NCBI RefSeq assembly: GCF_000002425.4
Contig: NC_037255.1
Coordinates: 6,702,063 to 6,766,062, forward strand
Direction of reading: 5' to 3'
Length of the DNA stretch: 64,000 nt
From: Physcomitrium patens
Taxonomy: Eukaryota > Streptophyta > Bryopsida > Funariales > Funariaceae
Part shown: positions 1-11,939 of the stretch, in pieces
Numbering within the stretch: the first letter of the stretch is position 1
Layout: every line of letters starts with the position of its first letter
Program-made: the position numbers and the translations under genes
The notes under the pieces: model-generated
What the model was told of the DNA's origin: nothing
The model's database searches: none
Seen by the model: only the letters and a program-made list of their open reading frames with translations

Positions 1-295
1 TATGGTTCTAAGGAAGCACATCAAGAAGCTTCCCAAGAACTATGAAGCTTCTCGAGCAACTACCCAAGAGCTAGGAAGCTTCTCAAGTAACTTCCTAGAA
101 TCTACTAGAATATTCTAAGAATCTTCTAGAGCCTTCTAAGGGAATCTTTAGGGAATCTTCAAAGAATCTTTAGAGAATATTTGAAGAATATTCTAAGAGA
201 ATATTCAAGGAATCTTCTGGAAGTTTCTAGAGACTTCTTTCTAGAAGGTTCTAGAAACTTGTCTCTAGAAAGGTCTAAGGACTATGTCCCTAACA
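1..295 (-). mobile_element. Family B gypsy LTR, U3 part, cut by window edge
   Basis: Reading the minus strand from 295, the sequence starts TGTTAGGGACATAG and matches 54538-54822 closely over its full length, so it is the first ~295 bp of a family B long terminal repeat in the opposite orientation. It is dense in TTC/GAA triplets. A run TTC-TA-GAA-GG-TTC-TA-GAA lies at 239-256 and a further three-unit run at 215-227. The TATA box and the rest of the element would lie left of the window. The junction with unrelated sequence at 295/296 marks an insertion into an older family D LTR. Confidence 0.8.
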
Positions 296-530
296 GTTTG
301 TAGTTAGATAATATATATGGAAGTAAAAGTGAAGCCTTCTTCAATCTTGTCAATACCTTTCTAGTTCTTAGTCTTATTTCAATAGTTTCTAGTCTTCTTA
401 TCTTTGGCAATAGCTATTCTAATTTAATAATATATTATCTTTGAGTAATTATCTATTCTTTTCTAGTAACTTAAGAATATATTGACCTTTTGGTTCTTTG
501 TGGCTAATGTCTTTGGCAATTTTTTTAAGA
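296..530 (+). mobile_element. Family D gypsy LTR fragment (TATA to U5)
   Basis: This stretch aligns by eye with 18430-20035 (minus its insertion), 45715-45935 and 50065-50290: a TATA-like atatatatgg, a degenerate hairpin arm pair, then a shared block ending in atgtctttggcaat. It is a decayed piece of a family D LTR interrupted on its left by the family B insertion. No coding potential. Confidence 0.6.
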
Positions 531-539
531 TTTGTAATA

Positions 540-1545
540 ATTTTTTAGTTGGATTAAAATAAAATCTGATAGACTAATAGCAAACTTGATTTCCAACAAC
601 TATGCAAAATTTGAAAGCAATTGAATAGTCCAAAAGAAAGATATTGGCATAGAAATTAGCATCAAGATTAAAAAAGGATGCCAAGTAATATCCATTCAGA
701 TTATGAGCTATTTCTTCCAATTTGTGAGTTTTATCTTCTTCAAATTTATTATGCTTGTTTTTAATTAAAAAATTCAAAAAAAAAAAAGTTAGAATTAATA
801 ATTAAATTATTAATTTTTATAATTTGAAATCTATTATATGATTTTATTAAGATTTAATTAGGAATATGAAGGATTTGATTAGAATTTCATTAGGATTTTT
901 GTGAATATTTCTTTAGGATTGATTAAGATTTGATTAGGATTTTTTAAGATTTTATAAATATTTTATCAAAATAACTTTAGAATTTTATTAAAATTTTATT
1001 AAAATTCTTTTAAAATTTCATTGAGATTTGATTAGGATTACTTAAAATTTTTTAGAATTTAATTAAGATTTATTAGGATTTATTAAGATTTTATTAGAAT
1101 TAATTTTAAATTTGATTACAGTTTAGTTATGATTATTTAAGATTGAATAGAATTTGATTAGAATTTGATTAAAGTTTTATTAAAATTTTATTAGAATTTG
1201 ATAGGATTTGATTAATATTTGATTAAATTTTTTAAATATTTAATTAAATTTATTAATATTTAATTAAATTTATTAATATTTAATTATAATTTAATTAGTA
1301 CGTAATTAGAATTTATTAAGAATTATTTATGGTTTATTTAAAATTAGTTAGATTAAAATAAGATATATTTAAGATTTTTTTTTAAGATTAAGAAGATGTA
1401 CTTAGGATAATTAGAAGCTTATTTAAATTGTTTAAGTTTGCTAAATGGTGTTTTTAAATATCTTATGCATTTTTTTTGGTTGTAAATCAAACTTCAAGAT
1501 AAATTCAAACACTTCGACAACCAAATGCCTAGTGCATTCTTAAGT
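540..1545 (+). repeat. Family E AT-rich dispersed segment with minisatellite
   Basis: From about 840 to 1480 the sequence is a degenerate tandem array of units like TTAGGATTTGATTAAGATT. The preceding 560-780 part matches 45045-45240, and the end (cgacaaccaaatgcctagtgcattctt) matches the end of the segment near 45650-45690. Other copies are at about 44300-45690 (+) and 48931-49960 (-). Boundaries are approximate. The only open frame here (574-777, -) is AT-rich and shows no family features. Confidence 0.55.
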
Positions 1546-1559
1546 TAATTTTCACATAA

Positions 1560-2660
1560 TAGGATAAAAAAATTAGATTTTTTTACTAAAACAATTCTAT
1601 GTCTTTTAATAAATTCTTCATCTAAAAAACTTATTGAAACACTTCAATCAAACAAGATTGAATTTTTATGATTTTTAGGTCTTAAATAAATATCTATAAT
1701 AAAATAAGATGAAGGTTCTAAAAATATAATAAGAACTTTGTTAGATATCATACAAGTTTCTAACTCTATGGTCTTTATTGTAGCTTAATAAATTTAATAT
1801 CCAAGACATTGTCTTCTTTCACAATTATACTCCTTATCTTGTAATTGCATTCTTTAGATAATAAAATTATTTTCTTTATCTCATATTATAATCTATACAA
1901 AAGTTGATCGATAAGTGCGCCATCATTGAATTAGATATTAGTTATAAGTTTCCAAAATTGTGAAGCATTTAATAATATTCAACAATTTTTTTAATAAAAA
2001 ATTCAAATCTAATTGATTACAATACAAATTATATAATTTTCTTTATACATGGATCAAAATTTTTCCAACAAAGCCTTTAAATTATTTAGTATTGTGATTG
2101 TAGAGTTGGATAACTTTGAGATTGAAGCTCAATCACTAGTTTTACTTAATTGATAAATCCTTAAAACTTTAATCTTATACCATTAAACTTCTTAGGCAAG
2201 ATTTTTTTTAAAATTTCTAATACTTATGGAGACTCTTGAACTATATTTTCTATAGAAAAAATAATATGATTTGGTATAGATATTGAAGTAGCACCAATCA
2301 TCTATATATCTTTACTTCTAATTAATCTTATTGTTCTTTGTAGTGGTGAATTGAATTGATGCTTTGCAAGAATTAACTTCTTTATTTGTTTCTACATTTG
2401 TGCTATTAAGTCTTTCATTTTAATAAGCTCTATTATAATAATATAATAATAAAAAAAATTAATATGACTTAGGATAAATAGAAAAAAAGATTTAAGAACA
2501 AAGAAAATTCTAAGAACAATGTTTATTTAGAAGTCGATAATCTAAAACTTCTAATATGCTTATGTCTTATTGAAAAAAGAGATACTTAACTTTTAATCAA
2601 GAAAAGACAAAAAAATATTATTGTAAGTATATTCTTGTCAATATGATAAGAACAAGAACT
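1560..2660 (-). pseudogene. Decayed gypsy gag and leader, family D type
   Basis: On the minus strand this region aligns with 50270-51400 on the plus strand, including shared strings such as tcaatatctataccaaatcat and a tRNA-Met-like primer-site relic near 2430. It is therefore a gag-plus-leader relic of a family B/D gypsy element in inverted orientation. It is full of stop codons and very AT-rich. The matching LTR should lie above 2660, but I could not recognise it there. Confidence 0.55.
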
Positions 2661-3490
2661 TAAAGAATGTAATTAAAAAAGAAATAATATTATTAGTTGA
2701 ATGTAGATGAAAAATTAAATGGATATGTATTTATATTGCAATAATATAAGTACCATTAAACTTGCAAAAAATCTTATTTTCTATCCTAAGTCTAAGCATA
2801 TTGAATTGCACTACTATTCAATAGGACATCATCTCTCAACTAATCAAATTAGCTAGAAGAATAATGACTTGTTTAGTTTGTGTAGTAATGGGCCATGATG
2901 CAATTCAATCTCAACAATCCCTTCTTTTTTGTACTTTATTTGGAACAAGGTTAGAATAGACATCTTTTTTTATACTTCAATCTAGATTCAAGGCCTCTAT
3001 TTAATAATTAACTTCCTCCACTCTCTAAAATAATTAAAAATATTTCTAAAGAGCAAAATTTTATTATAGAAATGATTAAAAGATTGCAATTCATAGATAG
3101 ACTATAAGATATAGTAAATATTTATTTCTACAACGTATTTTTTTCAAGGAAATTCATTCTATTGGATGCCTTCTCATTCAACATTTTTTTAATCAACAAC
3201 TAATACACAATGTATAATGACTCCAGACTGCTAGTACTTTATTTCATGATAATAAGTTTCTTAATTGTTTATATCACATATGAGCATGGTGCAACATTGA
3301 AGCTCTCTAAATTAAGATCCAAGCAAAATATAATAGTAATAGATATAAGTGGACGTGCTAAGAGTATTCTTATAGAATACACTTAAATGCAAACAATAAA
3401 AGATGTAATATAATTAGAAACATTTGGTGAAGACTAGGACCAAGCTCAAAGCTTGAGCTTCCATTTTCCCTCCTCTATTTATATATACAA
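2661..3490. other. AT-rich stretch, no gene recognised
   Basis: Unrecognised AT-rich sequence between two repeat blocks, probably old transposon remains. No open frame with family features. A TATA-like tatttatatatac lies at its right end (about 3476), just before the 120-bp tandem repeat. Confidence 0.4.
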
Positions 3491-3856
3491 TTGTTGTGTT
3501 AAGTCTAGAGAAAGAAAAAAAGATATTTGTTATTAAGAAAATTTATGTATATAATTTTAATAAGATATTTTCTATTCTTTTTTGAATACAACCACCAATT
3601 GCTTTTGTAATTGCAGTGTTAAATCTAGAGAAAGAAAAAAAGGATATTTGTTGTTAACAAAATTTATGTATATAATTTTAATAAGATAGTTTCTATTCTT
3701 TTTTGAATACAACCACCAATTGCTTTAGTAATTGCCGCATTAAGTCTAGAGAAAGGAAAAAGAATATTTGTTGTTAACAAAATTTATATATATAATTTTA
3801 ATAAGATAGTTTCTATTCTTTTTTGAATACAACCACCAATTGCTTTAGTTATGGAT
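3491..3856. repeat. Tandem repeat, three copies of ~120 bp
   Basis: Three consecutive copies start near 3501, 3621 and 3742 (period 120-121 bp). Each begins with a block like aagtctagagaaag, continues through gaatacaaccaccaattgctt, and differs from its neighbours at only a few sites. Copies two and three are closer to each other than to copy one. The array follows a TATA-like sequence at about 3476, so it may sit inside the transcribed part of an LTR. Confidence 0.85.
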
Positions 3857-4284
3857 ATTTGGGATTGATAAAAGCTATCCAATTTGCTATACTTATTTTA
3901 TTTATTTTATTTTATTTTGTTTTTGTATGTGTGTAGCTGTGTCTTGTTTTCTTTAATTGCAATGCATATAGAGCTTACTAAAGGCTTTTTTGTACAGAGT
4001 TGTATCTTGTCTTTGTTTGGATGGATTCTTTGATTTTCATTTGTATGTGGTTGTTGTTATTATTGCAATATATTTATCAATGTGGTCCATGATAATCAAT
4101 CAAACAATTGATCCAACAAAGATGGCCATGATTACAATAAGAAAATTACAAATTTATTATTAAAATATAAAATTTTAAATAAATAATAAATAATAGAATA
4201 ATTATAGTCTTTAATATAATTAGATTAAATTTTCTATAATTTTAAGCAAGAATTAAAATCTTACATCTTATTTTATACATACGC
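3857..4284. other. AT-rich flank, no gene recognised
   Basis: Low-complexity T-rich then A-rich sequence with no open frame or recognisable repeat end. Base composition changes abruptly at about 4285, which I take as the edge of the transposon-derived block. Confidence 0.4.
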
Positions 4285-7200
4285 TGGGGACCGAGGAATG
4301 CCAACCTCCACAGAGCGAACCTCCGCATGCACATCGAACAAATAAATTCCAATGTTTCTGGTGGAGAGGGCGGCTCTCAACATGACCCTTGTAATCAGAC
4401 TGGATGTTAGGCCCATGTCCTGCAATGGCTCAGCATTTCTTCTTTAAGTCTCTCATAAAAGGGTCTACGGTTTTAAATTATCGTTAATTATCTTTGTTGC
4501 GTTGAATTTGGATCCAAAATGTAAAGCCGTTTAGACGCAGGGGCACATCTTCGCTATAGAGACTCGAGGTTTGTGCTCATTCTAAGAAAAATGTTTTTCC
4601 CGGGACATCTCAACTCCATTTTCTGATCTCAAGCTGGTGAATCGTCGTGTTCAAAGGTTTCTTTCGGCTTTCTTTGAAATTTCTCACGGTGCCAGGTTAT
4701 GATGCTTTGAACAGGTCATGAATGTGGTAACGCAAATAAACTCAGCGTCATGAAGTTGTAGCCATTTCTGTTCTTCCCCTTGGAGAACATCTTTCTAGTG
4801 ATAAAGCAGAATCTCTTCGATTCCAATGTGTAATATCTCAGCAGGTATTGCTAGGATGTGCGGGTTGTAAACAGGGTATAACTTAGCATTCGGACTGATG
4901 CACGGATGAAATTGTCATTACGAGCGATTTTCGGATTTTTTGAACGAAGTACAGGATGGTGTGTAATTCGGGCGGGTCCGTGAATAGGTTTGAGATCAGA
5001 GCTTGAAAGCCTTATGCAAGGTATTTCAAATTGTGGTGGACCATCATCCACCAACAAACACTACTCGGATTTTGCATGAGCCGTATCTGCACAGACTTGT
5101 TGCCTGTTAGTGACGACGGATTCGGAGCTGCTTCAAAAGGAGCAGCGTATAGCCTGCCGTCAATCCTTCATTGTTAGAGACAGACAGGCGAGATACTTCG
5201 CTGGACCGAGATTGACCTCACAAGCTCTTTCAACAATCTGTATGAACGATATCCTTACTGGTCTTCTGATGCCGATTGTTGCAGTGAATCTTACCGCGTA
5301 GTGATTTCGCGGCAGAGACCAAATGAAAAGTTTGCTTATTAAAATCTTGAAGAAACACTTGGAGATTGTAAAGTACAGAGGGAGAAAGGGAACTTTCTGG
5401 TAGTTATCGGCTGATTGCGTATGTCAGGCAATTTTAAATGCACAAGAATCTTTGTAATGCGCTAAACTATTGTGCCATCCACATTGCCCTCTACATTGAA
5501 GACCTTTTACAATGACACTGCTGCATCATCAGAGTCCCACCTAGAATTTCGATTCCACATATTGTCATGAATAAATTCTCTTCTTATTCCCTATATCTAG
5601 TTCTTGCGTGGCGAACCTCAGCTTTTCTGGCTATGATGAAGAAAGAAATGGTAACCTTATTGCTGTAAGCTACAGACCAAAATCTATGAGACCGTCCATC
5701 TAGATTGCCGATTGTTGCAGTGAATCTTACCCCGTGCCTCTGGATTTGATGATGCGAACATCAAGGCGTGGACCCACGTTTCCAGCTAAAACTCATGCCC
5801 TCGTTTCCGATCCCCGAGCGGTGGGTGGATAGGGTGATCGAAGCTCTATCTGGTGATCTGTGTGCTCCCGAAATTGTCAGTATGTTTTGCCCTTGAAACG
5901 CGTGTCCAGCAAGCGAGAATGAGCGAGTTATGTTAGCGATGGTAGTTGCGCTGGGCCTTCCGAAGACGCAGTCAAAAGGAATTGGAGAAGGCAGGGAGAG
6001 AAAAACCCAAAGGACAATGATCATGCATTCAAGGCTCATGCATGATTCTTGGGAGTCGACTCTGCCGCCCTCAACTATTACGAGAATATTCTGACACCAC
6101 ACTTCTTTTCCTGCGCAGATTTGTGGTGTATTAGGTCACCAAGACTTTCGCAACACTCCAGTGCAAAAACGGTACCACGTGGCACTGTGAGTCTCAAGGT
6201 TTGAGGTGTGACCTAAGGAAAAATTAGCGATTTCACAACTCTCAGTTAGCAACGACGTTGTTGCATGGGAGCAAGGGAAGAAACCTTCGATTTAGTTGGA
6301 GCCTCGAACTGACCCCTCGAAAAAAAAAATCTATCCTGCTTTGTTTTTTGTTGCAACCTGTGGAATGACCCCATTGCAGATTACTTTTTTCTCCAGGCTT
6401 ATCCGAAAGCTTTTCATTCCTCCAGAGTTGCCAATCGCCTGCCTTCAATCTTGAGCATCATCTTGTAACAAAATGCAGCACCACGGCGTCACGACATCCA
6501 CGCGTGTTTCTTCCCTATCATTCCAGTTCCGGTGGCTTCAGATTGAGGACCACTCTCAGTCGGATTCCACGTCATGTCCCTGTCCTAGGACATAAAAGAA
6601 AAGTAAAGAAATTCTCTTTTAACCGAAGCAAACTAGCAACTGCGTAAAAATATTTCCACAATTCCATACGAGTGGATTCATATCTAGCAGCCTTCATAAG
6701 CAATTGTCACTCCATGGGTGTTGGCATGTACTTCTTGTAGCTAGCGTTCATCCTCTTGTGGATTTGGTGACTTATCTCCACGCCCTGCTTGACGAGGTAG
6801 GGACTCACCGCTTCTCATGCTATTGTTTAAGTGGCAGCCATCCACATGAAGAGGATGGCGAGGTTATCTCAGTCTGTAGAATGCTGGAATGGAAACGACA
6901 GATGCCACTCTTCCTGTTAAAGTAGAAATTGCCAATTTCGGCTGGTGAAGAATGTGCCATTTCGTTGTGTGATACGCCGAGGTGGAATTTCGAATGACGC
7001 ATCTTCATCAACGGACAGTTTTCGGTAGTTCAGAAATTCATGAATCATCAACCGTTTCAGAAACGTCCTTCAGTTTCGGGAGAAGGGAAAATTTGTGAGG
7101 AGGTTTGGTAGTTTTAACATGAGGATATACGAATCATATTCATGCCTCCCTTTCATCGCCTGGAAGTATGCTGTTGTGGTGGGACTCCCTTGCAGCTTTT

Positions 7201-7675
7201 CTCATAGTGAAGGCTCTGCAACGTTACGGAAGTGATGTCGAGAGCACTTGTGCGTGGGGTTTGAACGTGTTGGGACAATTGCTGCTCATCAATTTTAACC
7301 AAGCTCCCCAGCTGAGGTGAGAGAATCGTTCTTTTTCATGCCTCGTGATCAATTCCGGAAACCATGTAGAGTTCCCTGCTAGCTCGTCGCCCTGTTGGAT
7401 CGTACTTATAATACTCGTTCGGAAGAGAGATTGCTTGAAAGATCTGCTAATGATTGCTCTTCTGAGCGCGGGGTTAGCGATTTTGTGGCTGTACGTAGCC
7501 ATCAGTCTGTTCAATGGTCACGAGTGCGTGAAGAGGAGTATCCTGAATCTGTGAATTACGCGAGTCTGCTCAATTGCTGTTAACAGAGTTGTTTGCTGAT
7601 GTGTTTTCACCTTTCATGGTTCAGTGCTCGCAGAGACTATGAATCTTCAGTGACTTACAGCTGCTGTAATTGCAG
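4285..7675. other. Non-repetitive island without convincing gene; possible 5' leader of the next gene
   Basis: This 3.4 kb has balanced base composition, unlike the flanking repeats. Several short open frames (up to 113 codons at 5761-6102, -) have no recognisable motif and look like chance. It may hold the promoter, leader and a 5' untranslated intron of the gene starting at 7709: the sequence ends in a good 3' splice site, tgctgtaattgcag, at 7675. A short near-perfect direct repeat around gattgttgcagtgaatctta occurs near 5273 and 5707. Confidence 0.4.
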
Positions 7676-7708
7676 GGGATTAGGGCAATTCGAGAGAGAG
7701 TGGGGACG

Positions 7709-8140
7709 ATGACCTCATACGGGAAGCGGTCGTCCTTCGGGAATGTTTCCAGGCGAACATCCGACGCAGACAGAACCGATGGGTTTCGGTTAATAGAGAT
7801 ACCGTTCTCGCCCTTAGCAAAATGCTATTTCTCGGATGACGAATTTTATATTGCTCCTCGGGATTATGGCAGCCGGCAAGCCTACTTGCGCTCCTATGCC
7901 TTCACAAGAGCGGACTCGCCAAAAGCATCCAAAGCATCTCCAGAAAAGATGAAGAAACCTCTGTCACGCTTCAAGGCCGCGGCGTGGGCCGTGGTGGCGT
8001 GCAAACACCCGCCCTTCTCGCTGCGAGTTAAGGTGATCAAGGAGAAGATGATGGTCGAAATCTCGCGTTGTTTCAGCAATGGTGTGCACTGTTTACGTCC
8101 GTCTTGTCTGCGGATGCCGCACTGTGTCATGGCTAATTGA
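7709..8140 (+). CDS. Small basic protein of unknown function
   Basis: An open frame of 143 codons starts at the ATG at 7709, the first Met after a plausible 3' splice site ending at 7675, which suggests an intron in the 5' leader. The protein is rich in Ser, Arg and Lys. Its middle, about residues 60-110, carries RQAYLRSYAFTR followed by a Lys/Arg-rich amphipathic stretch. This resembles the short plant-specific proteins of unknown function with a YLRSY-type core followed by basic residues, but I cannot assign a family. No signal peptide or membrane segment is evident. The gene sits alone in a non-repetitive island, and its base composition matches the other genes here rather than the repeats. 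The C-terminal ~35 residues look less constrained and could be read-through into an intron or 3' sequence. Confidence 0.5.
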   Translation: MTSYGKRSSFGNVSRRTSDADRTDGFRLIEIPFSPLAKCYFSDDEFYIAPRDYGSRQAYLRSYAFTRADSPKASKASPEKMKKPLSRFKAAAWAVVACKHPPFSLRVKVIKEKMMVEISRCFSNGVHCLRPSCLRMPHCVMAN

Positions 8141-9346
8141 GACTCATGGCTATGGCCTCTTTGATCGGAAGCTTGACAAAGTTCCTTCACTGAAACAACA
8201 ATTTCCGTTGTTCTAGCGTCTATTTGGGCCGTCTCCGTCGCCAGTTCCCGGTCGCTGCGGTCGCCTATACCAGTGCTCTTGCTGAAATTTCTTCAATGAA
8301 ATGGATTGCTAGGCTCCCTTCGGCAATAGACTGCCTCAGAGGACCGGGGCTCCTGTTCAAGAACCCTTAGCTTCCTCGAAGATTGTAAGAAGGCAGTGTT
8401 GGTTAATTTCATCGCTGCTTGGACACTAAGACTTGTACATTTGACACTTTTGATTGCAAAGGTGATCTAGATTACCTCAAAGATCATGCTTTTGGATGTA
8501 AGTGATGTAAGTTCAGATTTCTTCCTGTTGCATCGAAAGTTTCCTTCCACTCTGCTTATGGTATCTTTACGTAGCTCCGTTGAACACGTCGTGAACATTC
8601 CATATTAAGGGACTCTACAGGGTTTGCTGCACATCGGAGATTATGAATAATCGCTTATTCTCCACAAGAGGAGAAATTCGATCACAATTGCCTTGTTTAT
8701 ATGTGGATCTGCTGGCCAATTGTTAACCAAACAGTTCGAATCAACCGAGCGCTTCGTAGCAACGACATTAAAACTCAGATCATATGTTCAGTTCGGAGCC
8801 ATGAATGCTAATGTAATTTGAAAACAATTTTCACACTTAGTACAATTGGGACTTTGGTTAGTTGGAAAATATTGGGTCCATAAACGGCATGTCACCACTT
8901 CCCTGTGGGTAAAACACTATTCCTCAGAATATTCTTCTGAATAAACTTGTGAAATTTAGTTAGACTAATCCTGTCGAATTACCTAAAAGCACATATCGTT
9001 ACGTAGTAACAACCCCAGACATTAAAGGAGATCGCATGCTTATCCTCTTGAGCATCATCGTAAAATTCACCAGGTGGTCTTGAATGTTCTTCAGGGGAAT
9101 CAATCTCGAACTTCACATCACTGAGCGAGATGATGAAGTACCCAAGACATGCACTGCGTGAAGAATGGACATTTTTAAGTACAGTTAAATATTATCACTT
9201 AAGTAAGCATCGTGAACATTCATCATCACTAATCTTCCACAGATATTTGAACATGATTTCAGATTCAGTATCTAGAACACGCTATCCACGTTATAAATCG
9301 TGAACTCCTTGAAACTGGTTGAAAATAAATGAACTCTCTTGACAGG

Positions 9347-9384
<38 letters not shown>

Positions 9385-10132
9385 TGACATACTCAAATTC
9401 TGTCTCAGATATTGAAAACTTGGTTCCAAGTTGGTGTTGAGAATTATTGAGACTCCTCACCTTTCACTAGTGGTCAGCAGAACATAACACAAAACCCCAC
9501 AATGTAATAATTATCATGTGGTCCGAGGAGAATTCTACGTAACTTTGATCGTTCTAAGCGTCACTCATCCTGCAAACCACGGCACAAACTGTAAAAAGCT
9601 ACCTTGTGCACTTCCTTTGAACTCCATATCCGGCCCCGTTTAATGTCACTTGGAATCTTTGACCTCACAAAGGTCTTCATGCTAAGCGTAGTGGCATGAT
9701 GCTTCAAGAAGATTTGCTTATTTTCGCAAGATTACTGTCGAATCTGATACTTGTTGCACATGTGTACCTTAAGCATGGATCAAAATGTGGGCAAAAGCAG
9801 CAAGAAGCAGATAAGTGTTACGTTGCACCATTTATCGCCTCCATAAGCTGTTGATGACATCATTGTTGAAAAGCACTCAGGTATTTTATATTTGCATTGA
9901 GTTACATCATCAATTTTTTAAAATAAAAATGAATAAATTTTAAGAGTTCGCATCAATTATCAAGCGCACGCAAATCTAAGGTACAGTCAAGTCTGCTGAA
10001 AAATCACAGTAGGACAGGCTAGTCAACATCTGACAAGTGTCATGTTAGGTGTTTTCTTTTTCCCTCAAACATAATCACCAACCATTAATGGTGAAAACAA
10101 ATAAATCCACCAAAGTTGCAAATCATACATAT
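8141..10132. other. 3' flank, no gene recognised
   Basis: Balanced composition to about 9880, then AT-rich up to the copia LTR at 10133. No open frame with family features. The region holds a (TA)n microsatellite at 9349-9379 and presumably the 3' untranslated region of the gene ending at 8140. Confidence 0.4.
9349..9379. repeat. (TA)n microsatellite
   Basis: About fifteen uninterrupted TA dinucleotides. The 62-codon minus-strand open frame across it encodes an alternating Ile/Tyr run and is an artefact. Confidence 0.95.
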
Positions 10133-10269
10133 TGTTACAAAAATTGGATGAATATCATTCTTTTGCAAACAAGAATGTGGCAGAAACCAAACAAGGAGTA
10201 CCTTGGGGGTCTTTATTGTATATTGGATAAGTCACAACTTTTGGTATATAAAATATAAAATACTCAACA
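10133..10269 (-). mobile_element. 3' LTR of Ty1/copia element F
   Basis: Reading the minus strand, the LTR runs from TGTTGAGTATTTTATA (at 10269) to TTTTGTAACA (at 10133), 137 bp. It is preceded by a purine-rich tract (ctggaagagaag), as expected for a 3' LTR, and by the copia RNase H end. The partner LTR is at 22921-23057, also 137 bp. A hand alignment gives about 33 differences, roughly 76% identity, so the insertion is old. Confidence 0.8.
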
Positions 10270-11900
10270 CTTCTCTTCCAGAAGTGGAACTTAGTTCTCT
10301 ACTAAAATAAGACCTAATATATCTTTGAAAGTTAGAAACTTATATCTAGAGAGAGGTTTTGTAAAGATATATGCCACCATTTACTTCGTGGGACAATGCT
10401 CCAAACCAATTTGTCCTTTCTCCACACATTGCCTAATAAAATGATGTTTTATATCTCAATACTTTGTATGACCATGGTGTGCTAGATTCTTGGCAATAGC
10501 AATGGCATTTTAGTTATCTTCATAAATACAGATCTTTTTTAACTCACGAATGTCATAATCCCTGAATGCTTTGCAAAGCCACAAAATCTTTTTTGCTGCA
10601 ATAGCCAAAGCTGTATATTCTACATTTGTTGACAAAACAAAAATTAAAGATTGCTTCTTACATAACTAAGTGATGATTGCATTGCCCAATATAAATACAT
10701 AACCTCCTACTAAAAAGCGCATCTCTACATAATTTGCTCCACCTATTTCATTGTATCGACAAGTTACAAATTTCCTTCCTTTTTTCAATACTACAATACC
10801 AAATCTTTTATTCCTTACAAATAATAAAATATTTGTTTAATTCCTTGCAAATGCAAAACATATGGATGTGCCATATATTAATCAAAGTATTGACAATCAA
10901 ATGCAATGTCATACCTTGTATCGTTTGTAAGGTACAATAATGAATCTAAAGTCTTTTGATAAAGCTTTACACCTTCTATCTCTAAAAGATTATCATTCTC
11001 ATGCTCAATAAAATAATCTTGTATTATTAGTGTAGCAATTGCCTTTGGATCTTTCATCCCAAATTCTTCCAACTTTTGACCAATGTACTTAGTTTGCCTC
11101 AAATTAATAGTATAATTTTTCTTATATTATAAAAAATCAATGCAAAAAAAAATTATTAAGTTCATAAGAGTCTTTTATCTTATAGCAGTCTTACAATTCA
11201 TCCTTATATTTCACAAGGATCTCAAAGTAATTATCACCAATAAATACGTTATTAATATAGATATTTAGTACAAGGATTAGTCTTTCAATATACATTATGT
11301 ACATACAAGGATTTGATTTTTAGTGCTTTCAATGAAGATTCAATAAAGATTTATTCAACTTATCATTCCATCCATATTGCTTCAAACTATATAAAGTATT
11401 TAGTAATTACAGCACCTTGCTTTTGTATTTTAATGGAACTTTCAATCTTTTTAGAATCTTTATATAGATGTCTTCTTCTTTAAGTTTACCATTTAAATAA
11501 GTTGAGATAATATTAAATTGCAACATATTCCAATGAAGAATAGCAACAGTTGTAATAAATATATAAAATATTGGAAGACAAGCAACTAATATAAAAGTTT
11601 CTTAGTAATCAAGATCCTTCATTTTAGTAAAATCCTTTGCAATCAATTGTGCTTTAAAATACTCAATAGGTCCATCACTAATAAGTTTTTTCTTAAAAAT
11701 CTATTTTGAATCCATAACCTTCTTATTATTGGATAAAAATAAAAATTTCCATGTAATATGAACTTTCAAGGAATTAAGTTCTTCTTTAATGGCATGACTC
11801 TATTTTTTACAAAAATATGAATTCTTAGTTTATTCAATAATTTATAGCTTTGCATATTCATCAACATAAATCACATCTACTATTTCAATTGGTAAGTCAT
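10270..11900 (-). pseudogene. Ty1/copia reverse transcriptase-RNase H relic (element F)
   Basis: Minus-strand conceptual reading, with stops and probable shifts, gives copia pol landmarks in order. The RT start lies near 11800 (a W-K then KxIF-K-K block), the GLKQ-type block near 11390, and the active-site region near 11260. There the canonical Y-V-D-D is replaced by Y-I-N-N. RT continues to the YLTNDTRYDIAF block at 10900 and ends in the RNase H tail (HIxIKHHFxR then a CPT-VA-IFTKPL-like block) near 10350-10440. Its 5' half lies at about 20050-22907, separated by inserted gypsy D. Confidence 0.8.
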
Positions 11901-11939
11901 AATTTCCTCAAATGAAATTATTATCTTTTTTCAAAGTAA

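Noticed and set aside
5761..6102. 113-codon minus-strand open frame
   Set aside because: Contains one hydrophobic stretch but no family signature and no supporting gene context.
9272..9460. 62-codon minus-strand open frame
   Set aside because: Mostly the (TA)n microsatellite read as Tyr/Ile.
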